Shown in pieces: positions 33,329-42,183 of a DNA stretch of 64,000 nt. Within the stretch, counting starts at the first letter, position 1, and every line of letters starts with the position of its first letter. The translations under genes and the position numbers were made by a program. Below the pieces are notes generated by a model. It was not told where the DNA came from and did not search any database. It saw nothing but the letters and a program-made list of their open reading frames with translations. This stretch comes from Eubacterium sp. (GTDB taxonomy: Bacteria; Bacillota; Clostridia; Lachnospirales; Lachnospiraceae): the NCBI GenBank assembly GCA_024684035.1, contig JAIKXQ010000031.1:53957-117956 (forward strand), in the 5' to 3' direction.

Positions 33329-34432
33329 ATGAAAAAGAAAATGATGGTACTTCTGCTGGCCGCAAGTATTGGCTTTGCGGGATGCGGAAGCGAGGCGAAT
33401 TCGTCTACCACCTACAAGGGCAGCAATTACGAATCGACTAAAACGGCCGGGGCCGTCAATGACGCTGACTATGCCACAGAAGATATGGCAGAGGTGGAAA
33501 CTGCCGAGGGAGCGGACGGACCGGTCAGCACCTTCAAGGCAAAGAAACAGAAGGAAAGCAATGAAAAGCTGGTTTACACCGGCAACGTAGACATTCAGAC
33601 ACTGGAGTATGAGAAATCCGTCAAATCTCTGAAAAAGAAAATCGAGGATTATGAGGGAATCATTCAGAAGGAGACCCAGAGCTCCTCGAACTACGACTGG
33701 TATGTCAGAGATGACAACGGACAGATGGACAGACGTCTGAGTATGTCGGTGCGAATTCCGTCGAAGGATTTCCAGAAGTTTGTGGACTCCCTCTCCGAGC
33801 AGGGACAGGTAATGTCCACCAGTGTCAACACTGACAACATCAGCCAGTCTTACGCGGACACCACAGCCTACGTGGAAGGACTTGAGAAAGAACAGAAGAG
33901 ACTTCTGGAGATGATGGACAAAGCCCAGACCATCGAAGAGATGATCCAGGTGGAAGACCGTCTGACAGAAGTAGAGACACAGCTGAATCAAGGAAAAACA
34001 AGCATCGCGTCCATGGACAAGGATGTGGATCTCTCCACGGTGAACATCACGATGGAAGAGGTGACAAGATACGATGACATCAAGAAGCCGGAGAACTTCG
34101 GACAGAAGGTATTGAAAGCCTTCAAGCAGTCCTTCTCCTCCTTTGTAACCATTGTGCAGGAGCTGATCATCGTTCTGATCATGCTGCTTCCGGAAATCGT
34201 GGTTGTACTGCTCGTCATTCTTCTCATCATTTTTCTCACTAAGAAGAAAAAGAAAAAAAGAATGCAGATGAACGGCGGTATGTTACCTGGAATGAACCAG
34301 CAGCCCATGCAGGGTATGCCGGGGGCACAGAATCCTCAGGACGTAAATCTGCCGACAACAAACCCTCAGGGAGTAAATCCGCAGATTCCGGACCGTTCGG
34401 TACAGAATCCGCAGGATAACAACAAACAGTAA
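33329..34432 (+). CDS. DUF4349 domain-containing lipoprotein
   Basis: 367 residues. A lipoprotein signal peptide ends in FAG-Cys19. After a Ser/Thr/Ala/Glu-rich spacer, residues about 80-290 form the DUF4349 domain: KLVYTGNVDIQTLEYEKS, then a coiled coil (YVEGLEKEQKRLLEMMDKAQ, EEMIQVEDRLTEVE) and LSTVNITMEEV. A membrane segment follows (about 285-310, LIIVLIMLLPEIVVVLLVILL), then a lysine stretch and a Gln/Asn/Pro-rich tail with repeated NPQ units, presumably cytoplasmic. The protein is thus anchored by lipid and one helix. Family function is unknown, an envelope role is inferred. ATG 33329 is chosen because it follows AAAGGGG and gives a perfect lipoprotein signal; the frame upstream lacks these. 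Confidence 0.82.
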   Translation: MKKKMMVLLLAASIGFAGCGSEANSSTTYKGSNYESTKTAGAVNDADYATEDMAEVETAEGADGPVSTFKAKKQKESNEKLVYTGNVDIQTLEYEKSVKSLKKKIEDYEGIIQKETQSSSNYDWYVRDDNGQMDRRLSMSVRIPSKDFQKFVDSLSEQGQVMSTSVNTDNISQSYADTTAYVEGLEKEQKRLLEMMDKAQTIEEMIQVEDRLTEVETQLNQGKTSIASMDKDVDLSTVNITMEEVTRYDDIKKPENFGQKVLKAFKQSFSSFVTIVQELIIVLIMLLPEIVVVLLVILLIIFLTKKKKKKRMQMNGGMLPGMNQQPMQGMPGAQNPQDVNLPTTNPQGVNPQIPDRSVQNPQDNNKQ

Positions 34433-34445
34433 ATGGTATTGCAAG

Positions 34446-34476
34446 CACAGCCGATCGCCATGTCGGCTGTGTTTTT
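34446..34476 (+). terminator. rho-independent terminator after the DUF4349 gene
   Basis: CACAGCCGA (34446-34454) and TCGGCTGTG (34463-34471), then five T. Confidence 0.85.
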
Positions 34477-34616
34477 GCGTATTTGTGAACCGTTTGGCCA
34501 CTCTGCGAAGCCTCTACGGGGAAAGTGGCGGGGGAGGGCTTACGATGGACAACAGGGTTGCCGTCGGGTAGAATTAGATATCATCTGAAATTGTTTAGAA
34601 GGAAAGCGAGGAGCCT

Positions 34617-35390
34617 ATGAGATTATTATTCATCCGCCACGGAGAACCGGATTACGAGCACGATTCACTCACGGAAAAGGGAGACCGGGAGGCGAAACTT
34701 CTGGCCGAGATGATGGCGAAGGAGAACATCGATGACATTTACGTATCGCCCCTGGGACGCGCGCAGCGGACAGCTTCTTTTACACTGGAGAAACTCGGAA
34801 AGACAGCCGTGACCTGCGACTGGCTGCAGGAGTTCCCGCGGATGCTGGATATCAACGGCTCCGGGATCCTCGAGAAATCCTACCCCAACACAAGAGTGAA
34901 GGAAGACGGAACCTACGAAGAAAGAATAATCTGGGATATGCTTCCCAGATACCTGGCCACCGAGGACAACTATCTCGACAACGACTGCTGGGATATCGCT
35001 GAGGTTTCCAGGAAAGTCCGGCTGAGAAACGCCTACGACCAGGTGACCGGAGAGCTGGATGCGCTTTTGGAGACCTACGGCTACCGGAGAAACGGACATC
35101 TCTACAGCGTAGACAAAGAGAGCAAGAAGACCATCGCCTTCTTCTGCCACTTCGGAGTAACAGCCCTGCTTCTCTCCCATATCTGGAACATCTCACCCTA
35201 CATCGCATGGCACTCCTTCTGCACACTGCCAACCTCCGTCACAGAGCTGGTGACAGAAGAACGCGAGAAGGGAATCGCGTCCTTCCGAACCCTCCGCCTG
35301 GGAGATATCTCACATCTGCGGGTCGGTGGAGAAGAACCCTCCTTCATGGCCAGATTCTGCGAGGTGTACTCCGACGACACCCGCCACTAA
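34617..35390 (+). CDS. histidine phosphatase family protein
   Basis: 257 residues. RHGEP with the phospho-accepting His8 opens the protein; YVSPLGRAQRTA (about 42-53) and a late FFCHFGVTALL with the second His are in place. It is longer than the GpmB-like protein at 828-1364, with an insertion (about 85-150) that contains RMLDINGSG and the DNDCWDIAE stretch. AGGAG lies 5 nt before the ATG. The substrate is unknown. It has no partner gene; downstream is the 850-bp repeat and T-box region before valS. Confidence 0.82.
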   Translation: MRLLFIRHGEPDYEHDSLTEKGDREAKLLAEMMAKENIDDIYVSPLGRAQRTASFTLEKLGKTAVTCDWLQEFPRMLDINGSGILEKSYPNTRVKEDGTYEERIIWDMLPRYLATEDNYLDNDCWDIAEVSRKVRLRNAYDQVTGELDALLETYGYRRNGHLYSVDKESKKTIAFFCHFGVTALLLSHIWNISPYIAWHSFCTLPTSVTELVTEEREKGIASFRTLRLGDISHLRVGGEEPSFMARFCEVYSDDTRH

Positions 35391-35464
35391 GCAGCAGTGG
35401 TTTTGCGGAAGGGGCAAAATATCCACGCTCACACGTCGCGGCCTCGTCAGCGCTCCGCCGCCTA

Positions 35465-35596
35465 TTGCGGGGTGCTCCCGCAAAAAGCTCAACCGCTTTG
35501 TTTTATGCCCTTCGGGCGATGTCCAAAGCGGTCTCAAACATTGCACGTCTACGCTCCGCTCCGGTCCGCGCTAAACGAACGTCCACCGGACGTTCA
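35465..35596. other. cluster of three perfect hairpins (candidate structured element)
   Basis: TTGCGGG/CCCGCAA (35465-35483), a two-tier hairpin ACCGCTTTG/CAAAGCGGT (35492-35532) capped by GCCCTTCGGGC, and GAACGTCC/GGACGTTC (35577-35595). GC-rich, in a stretch without a credible gene (35391-35721). Confidence 0.5.
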
Positions 35597-35607
35597 GCGC
35601 CGCACCC

Positions 35608-35649
35608 GCGCTATGCTCGCGCTTCTGTCTGCCGCTTCCTATCGTTCGC
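35608..35649 (+). repeat. dispersed GC-rich repeat B, copy 1
   Basis: Two blocks, GCGCTATGCTCGCGCTTC (35608-35625) and CCTATCGTTCGC (35638-35649), around 12 variable bases. Both blocks recur with the same 12-base gap and opposite orientation at 54211-54252. Confidence 0.65.
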
Positions 35650-35721
35650 TGTGGATGTTTTACTCCCTTCCGCAGCTCGAACGGTTCCAGCCACACAATA
35701 GCCTGTGGACAGAGAGTTTTC

Positions 35722-35750
35722 TTGACAAACGAAAACGCTGAGCTTATCAT
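35722..35750 (+). promoter_or_regulatory. promoter of the valS T-box leader
   Basis: Perfect TTGACA (35722-35727), 17-nt spacer, TATCAT (35745-35750). Confidence 0.75.
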
Positions 35751-35756
35751 GAATAG

Positions 35757-36070
35757 GAATATGCAAAGACTGAGAAGAAGAGGAGTACGCTGTGCGTGCC
35801 GCAAGAGAGAAGCTTCATTTGCTGAGAGAAGCTTTCGGAGAACAGCAGCGGAAGGTAGCTTCAGAGTCGGAGTGCCGAAGAGTGTAGGAGGTTCCTTCAG
35901 GAATTCTGTTACGGCTTGCGTAAGCGTTCCCGGTTCATCCCCGTTAAAAGATTTTGAGGTGTATGAGAGATTGCTTCTGCGGAAGTCGCAGAGAGCTTTC
36001 ATATATGAAGCAAGGTGGTACCGCGACGATGATCGCCCTTTGCACGATACGTGCAGAGGGCGTTTTTTGT
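35757..36070 (+). promoter_or_regulatory. T-box leader controlling valS
   Basis: A roughly 310-nt leader with the canonical T-box AGGTGGTACCGCG at 36013-36025, which binds the free acceptor end of uncharged tRNA, followed by an intrinsic terminator. The 5' part holds several imperfect stems (for instance GAAGCTTC..GAGAAGC at about 35810-35850), fitting Stem I. By position it should read tRNA-Val; I could not fix the specifier codon. Under valine starvation the antiterminator would form and let transcription enter valS and folC. Confidence 0.88.
36034..36068 (+). terminator. T-box attenuator terminator
   Basis: CGCCCTTTGCAC (36034-36045) and GTGCAGAGGGCG (36051-36062), then six T. It competes with the antiterminator formed by the T-box. 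Confidence 0.85.
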
Positions 36071-36227
36071 GTGGCAACGAGCCAAGGATGCACCATCGTG
36101 CCTGCACGAAATGGTGCAAGTTTGGCGAGTGCGGTACATCGAAAGGCGAAGCCTTGAGATGGACGAAGGAAATTCAAAGAATTTCCGGACACACAAAAAG
36201 AAGCAGTGGCAACGAGCCAAGGATGCA
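36071..36227 (+). repeat. 22-bp direct repeat flanking a 113-bp insert between T-box and valS
   Basis: GTGGCAACGAGCCAAGGATG plus CA occurs at 36071-36092 and again at 36206-36227, so one unit is 135 bp. The insert includes a repeat A copy (36167-36200). The second repeat leads straight into the valS ribosome-binding site. Confidence 0.75.
36167..36200. repeat. dispersed palindromic repeat A, copy 9
   Basis: AGGAAATTC, AAA, GAATTTCCGGACACACAAAA; closest to copy 6 near 12.45 kb. Confidence 0.5.
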
Positions 36228-36241
36228 TCAGGAGGTCTAAA

Positions 36242-38896
36242 ATGAGTAAAGAACTTGCAAAAACCTACGATCCCAAAGAGATCGAGGAACGCACCTACCA
36301 GAAATGGATGGACAAGAATTATTTCCGCGCAGAGGTAAATCGTGACAAGAAACCTTTCACGATCGTTATGCCCCCGCCAAACATCACAGGTAAACTGCAC
36401 ATGGGACATGCGCTGGACAATACCATGCAGGATATCCTGATCAGATATAAGAGAATGCAGGGATACGAGGCTCTCTGGCAGCCGGGAACCGACCATGCGG
36501 CGATCGCCACAGAGGTAAAAGTTACCAATATGCTCAAAGACAAGGGCATCGACAAACACGAGATCGGCCGTGAGAAATTCCTGGAGCACTGCTGGGCATG
36601 GAGAGATGAGTACGGTCGTACGATCATCAACCAGCTGAAAAAACTCGGATCCTCCGCCGACTGGAGCAGAGAGCGTTTCACCATGGATGAGGGTTGCTCC
36701 AAAGCAGTTGAAGAAGTATTCTGCCGTCTCTATGAGAAGGGATGGATCTACAAGGGAAGCCGTATCATCAACTGGTGCCCGAAGTGTCAGACCTCTCTTT
36801 CCGACGCTGAGGTAGAGCATGAGGATCAGAACGGATTCTTCTGGCACATCAATTACCCGATCGTCGGCGAGGAAGGAAGATTTGTAGAGATCGCCACCAC
36901 ACGTCCGGAGACACTGCTGGGAGATACAGCTGTTGCTGTCAATCCGGAGGATGAGCGCTACAAAGATCTCATCGGAAAAATGCTGAAGCTTCCGCTCACA
37001 GACAGAGAGATTCCGGTTATCGCCGATGAGTATGTAGATAAAGAGTTCGGAACAGGCTGCGTAAAGATCACACCGGCTCATGACCCCAACGACTTCGAGG
37101 TGGGCAAGCGTCATGATCTTCCGGAGATCAACATTATGAACGACGACGCAACCATGACAGACAAGTGCGGCAAGTATGCAGGCATGGATCGTTACGAGGC
37201 CCGCAAAGCCATGGTAGAGGATCTGGACAAGCTTGGACTTCTGGTCAAAGTAGTTCCGCACACACATGCTGTAGGAACACACGACAGATGCCATACAACA
37301 GTTGAGCCGATGATCAAACCTCAGTGGTTCGTTCGCATGAAGGAGATGGGACAGGCTGCCCTCGACGCTCTTCACACCGGCGATCTGACTTTCGTTCCGG
37401 AGAACTACGGAAAAACTTATGAGCACTGGCTCGAGAACATTAAAGACTGGTGTATTTCCCGTCAGCTCTGGTGGGGACACAGAATTCCCGCTTACTACTG
37501 CGAGGAGTGCGGTGAGCTGGTTGTTCAGAGAGACGGAGCTCCGGAAAAATGTCCGAAGTGCGGCTGCACGCATTTTTCTCAGGAAGAGGATACTCTGGAT
37601 ACCTGGTTCTCCTCTGCTCTGTGGCCGTTCTCCACACTGGGCTGGCCGGAGAAGACACCGGAGATGGATTACTTCTATCCCACAGATGTCCTGGTAACCG
37701 GATACGACATCATCTTCTTCTGGGTTATTCGAATGATGTTCTCGGGAATCGAGCAGACAGGAAAATCCCCGTTCCATCACGTACTGATTCACGGTCTGGT
37801 TCGTGACTCCCAGGGACGCAAGATGTCCAAGTCTCTCGGAAACGGAATTGATCCGCTGGAGGTTATCGACAAGTACGGCGCAGATGCTCTCCGTCTCACA
37901 CTGATGACAGGAAACGCGCCGGGCAATGATATGCGTTTCTACTGGGAGCGTGTAGAGGCAAGCCGTAACTTCGCGAACAAGGTATGGAACGCTTCCCGTT
38001 TCATCATGATGAATATGGAAGGAAAAGAGATTCCGGAGTCTGTAGATGTTCAGACTCTGCCGGCACCTTCCAAGTGGATTCTTCACAAAGTCAACGAGCT
38101 GGCAAAAGACGTGACAGAGAATATGGACAAGTACGAACTGGGAATCGCGGTTCAGAAAGTACATGACTTTATCTGGGATGAGTTCTGCGACTGGTTCATC
38201 GAGATGACGAAGCCTACGCTGTACAACGGAACAGAGGAGGAGAAGGGCAGACTGCTCTGGACACTCCGTGAGGTTCTGTCCACAGCGCTGAAGCTCCTTC
38301 ATCCGTTCATGCCTTTTATCACAGAGGAAATCTACTGCACACTGAATCCGGAAGAAGAATCCGTGATGGTATCCGCATGGCCGGAGTACAGCGCAGACCG
38401 TTGTTTCCGTGAGGAGGCTGCTACGATTGAGCTTGTGAAGGAGTCTGTTCGCCGTGTACGTGATATGAGAACGTCTCTCAACGTTCCGCCGAGCAAGGAG
38501 GCTGCTATGTACATCGTATCTGAAGATGACGGTGTTCTGTCCAGATTCAAAGCGGCAGAGGCCTTCTTCGGAACACTTGCCCGTGCAAGTGCGGTAGAAC
38601 TTCAGAAGGACAAGGCAGGTATTGCGGATGACGCACTGTCTGTAGTAGTTCCGGATGCAGTGATTTATATTCCTTTCTCGGATCTTGTGGATATCGAGAA
38701 GGAGAAAGAGCGTCTGAACAAAGAAGTAGAGCGTCTCGAAAAAGAGATCGCCCGTTCCAACGGAATGCTCGGAAATGAGAAATTTATCAGCAAGGCACCG
38801 GCTGACAAGGTGCAGGCTGAGAGAGATAAACTTGAGAATTACACCAGGGAGCTTGAGCAGGTAAGATCCAGTCTTGCCAAGTTTGAGGGTCGATAA
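36242..38896 (+). CDS. valS: valine--tRNA ligase
   Basis: 884 residues, class I synthetase. PPPNITGKLHMGHAL near 45-58 holds the HIGH-type motif; KMSKS is at 527-531; the CP1 editing domain lies between; the C-terminal arm (about 820-884, IEKEKERLNKEVERLEKEI) is the coiled coil that contacts tRNA. It charges tRNA-Val and hydrolyses mischarged Thr-tRNA-Val. ATG 36242 follows AGGAGGT by 5 nt; the in-frame extension to 36206 is part of a direct repeat and is not coding. Transcription is under the T-box leader. folC follows after 119 bp with a hairpin in between. Confidence 0.96.
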   Translation: MSKELAKTYDPKEIEERTYQKWMDKNYFRAEVNRDKKPFTIVMPPPNITGKLHMGHALDNTMQDILIRYKRMQGYEALWQPGTDHAAIATEVKVTNMLKDKGIDKHEIGREKFLEHCWAWRDEYGRTIINQLKKLGSSADWSRERFTMDEGCSKAVEEVFCRLYEKGWIYKGSRIINWCPKCQTSLSDAEVEHEDQNGFFWHINYPIVGEEGRFVEIATTRPETLLGDTAVAVNPEDERYKDLIGKMLKLPLTDREIPVIADEYVDKEFGTGCVKITPAHDPNDFEVGKRHDLPEINIMNDDATMTDKCGKYAGMDRYEARKAMVEDLDKLGLLVKVVPHTHAVGTHDRCHTTVEPMIKPQWFVRMKEMGQAALDALHTGDLTFVPENYGKTYEHWLENIKDWCISRQLWWGHRIPAYYCEECGELVVQRDGAPEKCPKCGCTHFSQEEDTLDTWFSSALWPFSTLGWPEKTPEMDYFYPTDVLVTGYDIIFFWVIRMMFSGIEQTGKSPFHHVLIHGLVRDSQGRKMSKSLGNGIDPLEVIDKYGADALRLTLMTGNAPGNDMRFYWERVEASRNFANKVWNASRFIMMNMEGKEIPESVDVQTLPAPSKWILHKVNELAKDVTENMDKYELGIAVQKVHDFIWDEFCDWFIEMTKPTLYNGTEEEKGRLLWTLREVLSTALKLLHPFMPFITEEIYCTLNPEEESVMVSAWPEYSADRCFREEAATIELVKESVRRVRDMRTSLNVPPSKEAAMYIVSEDDGVLSRFKAAEAFFGTLARASAVELQKDKAGIADDALSVVVPDAVIYIPFSDLVDIEKEKERLNKEVERLEKEIARSNGMLGNEKFISKAPADKVQAERDKLENYTRELEQVRSSLAKFEGR

Positions 38897-38903
38897 ATAC
38901 CAG

Positions 38904-38955
38904 GGGGCTGTCACACAGAGGGCATTCGAAAAAGAATGCCCGGTGCTACAGCCCC
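38904..38955 (+). other. long hairpin between valS and folC
   Basis: GGGGCTGT (38904-38911) with ACAGCCCC (38948-38955) outside, GGGCATTC with GAATGCCC inside. No T-run follows, so it may act as a transcript end or a processing site rather than a full terminator. Confidence 0.55.
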
Positions 38956-39015
38956 ATATGGGTTTATAGGAGCGCGACAGGTGGATGCGTTGCGGAAAAA
39001 GTTGGAGAGATCAGA

Positions 39016-40323
39016 TTGACATACGAAGAAGTTGTCGCATATATTGAGTCTATACCGGGTTTTACATCAAAGACGTCCCTGGATCATACCAGGAGACTTC
39101 TGGATCTGCTCGGACATCCGGAAGAGGAAATGAAGATCATTCACGTGGCCGGCACCAACGGCAAGGGAAGTGTCTGTGCCTACCTCAACGCCATGTTTCT
39201 TCAGGGCGGTTTCCGGACAGGAATGTTTACCTCGCCCCACCTGATATCCATCAGGGAGCGTTTTTTGATCAACGGAAAAGAGGTATCGGAAGAACTCTTT
39301 GTCCGCGCCTTCGAAAAGGCAATGAAGGCGGTGCGCAAAGTGATGGATGAGGGGGACGTACATCCGGCCTACTTTGAACTGCTGTTCCTGATGGGGCTTC
39401 TTATTTTTTCAGAAGAAAAAGTGGACGTGCTGATTCTGGAGACCGGCATGGGAGGAACAAAGGATGTGACGAATGTTGTGGAGCATCCTCTGGCCTGTGT
39501 GATTACTTCCATCAGCCCGGATCACGAACAGTATCTGGGGCACACGATCCCGGAGATTGCCGCCCACAAAGCGGGAATTATAAAAACAGGAATACCGGTG
39601 ATCTGCGACGGCCATGACCCCTGTTCGCTGGCGGTGATTCAGAAACGGGCAGAGGAATTGAACAGCCCGCTTTTGGTGCTGGACAGTGACAGGATCCGGA
39701 TTTCGGAGATCACAAAAGACGGGATTTCCTTCTCGCTGAAGGTAGAGAGGGAACCTGTGCGGCTGCTGATCCGTCAGACGGCAGTCTGCCAGGCCATGAA
39801 CGCGTCCCTCGCCTACTGTGCGATGCTGGCCACAGAAGAGATGCATCACCTTTCCCGTGAAACACTTGCATCGGGGATCGCGCAGATGAAGTGGCCCTGC
39901 AGAATGGAGACAGTTCTCCCGGATGTGATCATCGACGGCGCTCACAATGTGGACGGAATTGCGGAGTTTATCCGCACCGTCGAGCACTTTCACAGGGATC
40001 AGGAAATCACGATCCTTTTCGGTTCCGTCGCTGACAAGAAATATCCGGAAATTATCCGGCAGCTGTCGGATGGGATTCGTCCGGACAGAGTTGTGGTTAC
40101 GAAAATCTCCGGAACCAGAGAAGTATCCGAGGAGACTTTTGCGGAACTGTTTCGGGCAAACGGAGTGAAGGCTGTCTATGGGGCACCGGACCCCGGGGCT
40201 GCCTTTGAGCTGGCGAGAAGGGTGCAGGGAAGCGGAATGCTGTTTTGTGTCGGCTCCCTGTATCTGGCCGGAGAATTGAAAAGGCACATCATGGAGAGCG
40301 GGCAATACGCCTCACCGGAGTGA
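39016..40323 (+). CDS. folC: bifunctional folylpolyglutamate synthase / dihydrofolate synthase
   Basis: 435 residues of the Mur-ligase type. P-loop GTNGKGSV at 46-53, LTSPHLISIRER-like segment (here FTSPHLISIRERFLING), ETGMGGTKDVTN, DGAHN near 316-320, then the C-terminal Rossmann-like domain. It adds L-glutamate to dihydropteroate and to reduced folates. The start is TTG at 39016: GGAGAG lies 6 nt upstream and no ATG fits the conserved N-terminus (YEEVVAYIESI). Same direction as valS and possibly co-transcribed with it; the 50-codon gene starts 54 bp further on. Confidence 0.93.
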   Translation: MTYEEVVAYIESIPGFTSKTSLDHTRRLLDLLGHPEEEMKIIHVAGTNGKGSVCAYLNAMFLQGGFRTGMFTSPHLISIRERFLINGKEVSEELFVRAFEKAMKAVRKVMDEGDVHPAYFELLFLMGLLIFSEEKVDVLILETGMGGTKDVTNVVEHPLACVITSISPDHEQYLGHTIPEIAAHKAGIIKTGIPVICDGHDPCSLAVIQKRAEELNSPLLVLDSDRIRISEITKDGISFSLKVEREPVRLLIRQTAVCQAMNASLAYCAMLATEEMHHLSRETLASGIAQMKWPCRMETVLPDVIIDGAHNVDGIAEFIRTVEHFHRDQEITILFGSVADKKYPEIIRQLSDGIRPDRVVVTKISGTREVSEETFAELFRANGVKAVYGAPDPGAAFELARRVQGSGMLFCVGSLYLAGELKRHIMESGQYASPE

Positions 40324-40377
40324 TGTTGTGTGAAAGAGACAGATGATAATTGTATGCAGAAAGAGGAGACCTGACGC

Positions 40378-40530
40378 ATGCTTGATTTTGAAGAAGAACT
40401 GAAGAAATTCAAACCTTCTCTTGACGTGGAGAACGTGGAGGAGGCAATCCGAAATCAGGATCTTACAGATATAGTGGATATTTTGAGGGAGTTGGGTGCC
40501 GGCACCACAATTGTAAAAAAGAAGGGATGA
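40378..40530 (+). CDS. small conserved-looking protein, 50 residues
   Basis: A short gene beginning MLDFEEELKKFKPSLDVE, ending in a TTIVKKKG stretch, with AGGAG at 40363-40367 in good position. Very charged, one predicted long helix followed by an amphipathic stretch (DIVDILRELGAG). It ends three bases before the next start, so it is co-translated with the TPR protein gene at 40534. Codon use is like that of neighbouring genes. No function can be given; the tight coupling suggests a role with the TPR protein. Confidence 0.65.
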   Translation: MLDFEEELKKFKPSLDVENVEEAIRNQDLTDIVDILRELGAGTTIVKKKG

Positions 40531-40533
40531 GCC

Positions 40534-42078
40534 ATGGGCAAGATCGAAGATAGGGCGAGAAGACTGTCCAATGCCTACTATAATCAGGCGTTGGACTGCG
40601 CCGGCATCCGGGATCTCACCGGTGCCGAAGAGAAACTCCGGCTGAGCCTTCAAATGGATAAGACAAATCTCACAGCCAGAAACCTGCTGGGGCTCGTGTA
40701 CTATGAGCAGGGGGAGGTTGTTGCCGCCCTCCGGGAGTGGGTGATCAGCAACAACATGAATAAGGTTGACAACCCGGCGATTCATTTTATTACTGCGATC
40801 CGGAAGGATCCGAAGCGCCTTCAGCAGATGAATCAGACCATTCATCAGTACAACGAAGCCCTTCGGTGCGCAAAAGAGGGGAATGAGGATATTGCGGCCA
40901 TCCGGCTTCGGAAGATCATCAAGAACAATCCGAAGCATGTGAAGGCGTACCAGCTTCTGGCGCTGATCGATATCAAGCAGAAGCATTACACGCATGCGGG
41001 AAGACTTTTGAAGAAGGCCTGTGAGATCGATGCGGTCAATCCGGAAACCCTGCGCCTGCTCAAAGAAATCGATGATGTACAGGCAGGGCTCTTTGAACGC
41101 AATGCAAAGAAAAACGGTGAGAAAGATAAGAAGAAGCTCTTCCGAAGGAGATCGGAGGATCTGTCGATTCTGGATGCTGCGCCGGTGAGACGCAAATCCA
41201 AAGTGGATCTTTACCGGGAGAGACCCGGATATTCCAGTCTCATGAATGTGCTTTTCGGAATTGTCATCGGACTTATGGCGGTTGTATTTATGGTCCGGCC
41301 TGCGGTGAGTGCCAGCGTAAACCGCGACGCAAACGCGAAGATCGTCGAGTACACAACGACGATGGCAACGCAGGAGAATAAGATCAATGAGCTGCAGAAC
41401 AAAATCAATGATTCTGAGAATACGGTAAAAGATGCGCAGACGCAGCTGGAGAGTTCGAAGAACGCCACCGATTCTTACGACAATCTTATTCGCGCATACC
41501 TGGACTATCAGGCCGGAAATTATGAACAGGCAGGTGACGAGATTCTGAAGGTGGATGTGTCCGTACTTTCCACCGAGGCCTGCGAGATCTACGACGCAAA
41601 TAAAGACGCGATTCTTTCCAATGCCTATGACGCCTATGAATTCGGCGGCGACAATGCTTTTTATCTCAAGGACTGGACGAAGGCTGCCTCTTATTTTGAA
41701 AAGGCGCTTTCTATAAAAGAGGGCGTATATGACGTCATGAACCTTCTTGCGCAGGCATATCAGAACGACAACAGAAAACAGAAGGCCATCGATGCTTATC
41801 AGAAGATTATCGATACCTTCCCCAATACCAGAAGGGCAGAGTATGCGGCTGCCGCCATCACGGAGCTCGGCGGAACACCGGAGAATATGGACGGTTCGGC
41901 CGGTACGGCAGCGCCGGAATCAACGGAAGAGAATACAGACACGGGCGCGACGCAGACCGGAACGGAAGACGCAGGTTACACGGACACCGACGTGGATACC
42001 ACTACGGTGGACAATACCATCGTCTACTACGATGAAAATGGCATCGGATACAACGCCGCGGGAGAAGTCGTGGGATGA
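40534..42078 (+). CDS. tetratricopeptide-repeat membrane protein
   Basis: 514 residues. Residues about 10-190 hold cytoplasmic TPR-like helical pairs (ARNLLGLVYYEQGEVVAAL; AYQLLALIDIKQKHYTHAGRLLKKA). A basic stretch (RRRSEDLS, RRKSKVDLYRERPG) leads into one membrane segment (about 235-257, LFGIVIGLMAVVFMV). Outside, a coiled coil (about 270-310, TQENKINELQNKINDSEN) and more TPRs (about 375-440) follow, then an acidic, Thr-rich tail. TPR domains on both sides of the membrane suggest a scaffold for an envelope complex; no specific partner can be named. The 50-codon gene lies directly upstream, murB 105 bp downstream. Confidence 0.78.
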   Translation: MGKIEDRARRLSNAYYNQALDCAGIRDLTGAEEKLRLSLQMDKTNLTARNLLGLVYYEQGEVVAALREWVISNNMNKVDNPAIHFITAIRKDPKRLQQMNQTIHQYNEALRCAKEGNEDIAAIRLRKIIKNNPKHVKAYQLLALIDIKQKHYTHAGRLLKKACEIDAVNPETLRLLKEIDDVQAGLFERNAKKNGEKDKKKLFRRRSEDLSILDAAPVRRKSKVDLYRERPGYSSLMNVLFGIVIGLMAVVFMVRPAVSASVNRDANAKIVEYTTTMATQENKINELQNKINDSENTVKDAQTQLESSKNATDSYDNLIRAYLDYQAGNYEQAGDEILKVDVSVLSTEACEIYDANKDAILSNAYDAYEFGGDNAFYLKDWTKAASYFEKALSIKEGVYDVMNLLAQAYQNDNRKQKAIDAYQKIIDTFPNTRRAEYAAAAITELGGTPENMDGSAGTAAPESTEENTDTGATQTGTEDAGYTDTDVDTTTVDNTIVYYDENGIGYNAAGEVVG

Positions 42079-42183
42079 ACGGATGAATCCGTATCATCTC
42101 CGTGAGCTGCGGCGAACCGGTACGAGGTGTGTGCTCCTAAAAAGAAGGCCGCAAGGCTGCTGACAGACGGAGAATTCAGATAT

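Noticed and set aside
35207..35701. Open frames on both strands between the phosphatase gene and valS
   Set aside because: They cover hairpins, repeat B and the promoter of the T-box; similarity between one of them and a frame at 54147-54476 is explained by repeat B, not by a protein family.
35722..36240. 172-codon plus-strand frame before valS
   Set aside because: It spans the T-box leader and terminator, so it is non-coding RNA.
35999..38914. 971-codon open frame on the minus strand opposite valS
   Set aside because: Shadow frame created by the codon bias of valS; it also runs through the T-box region.
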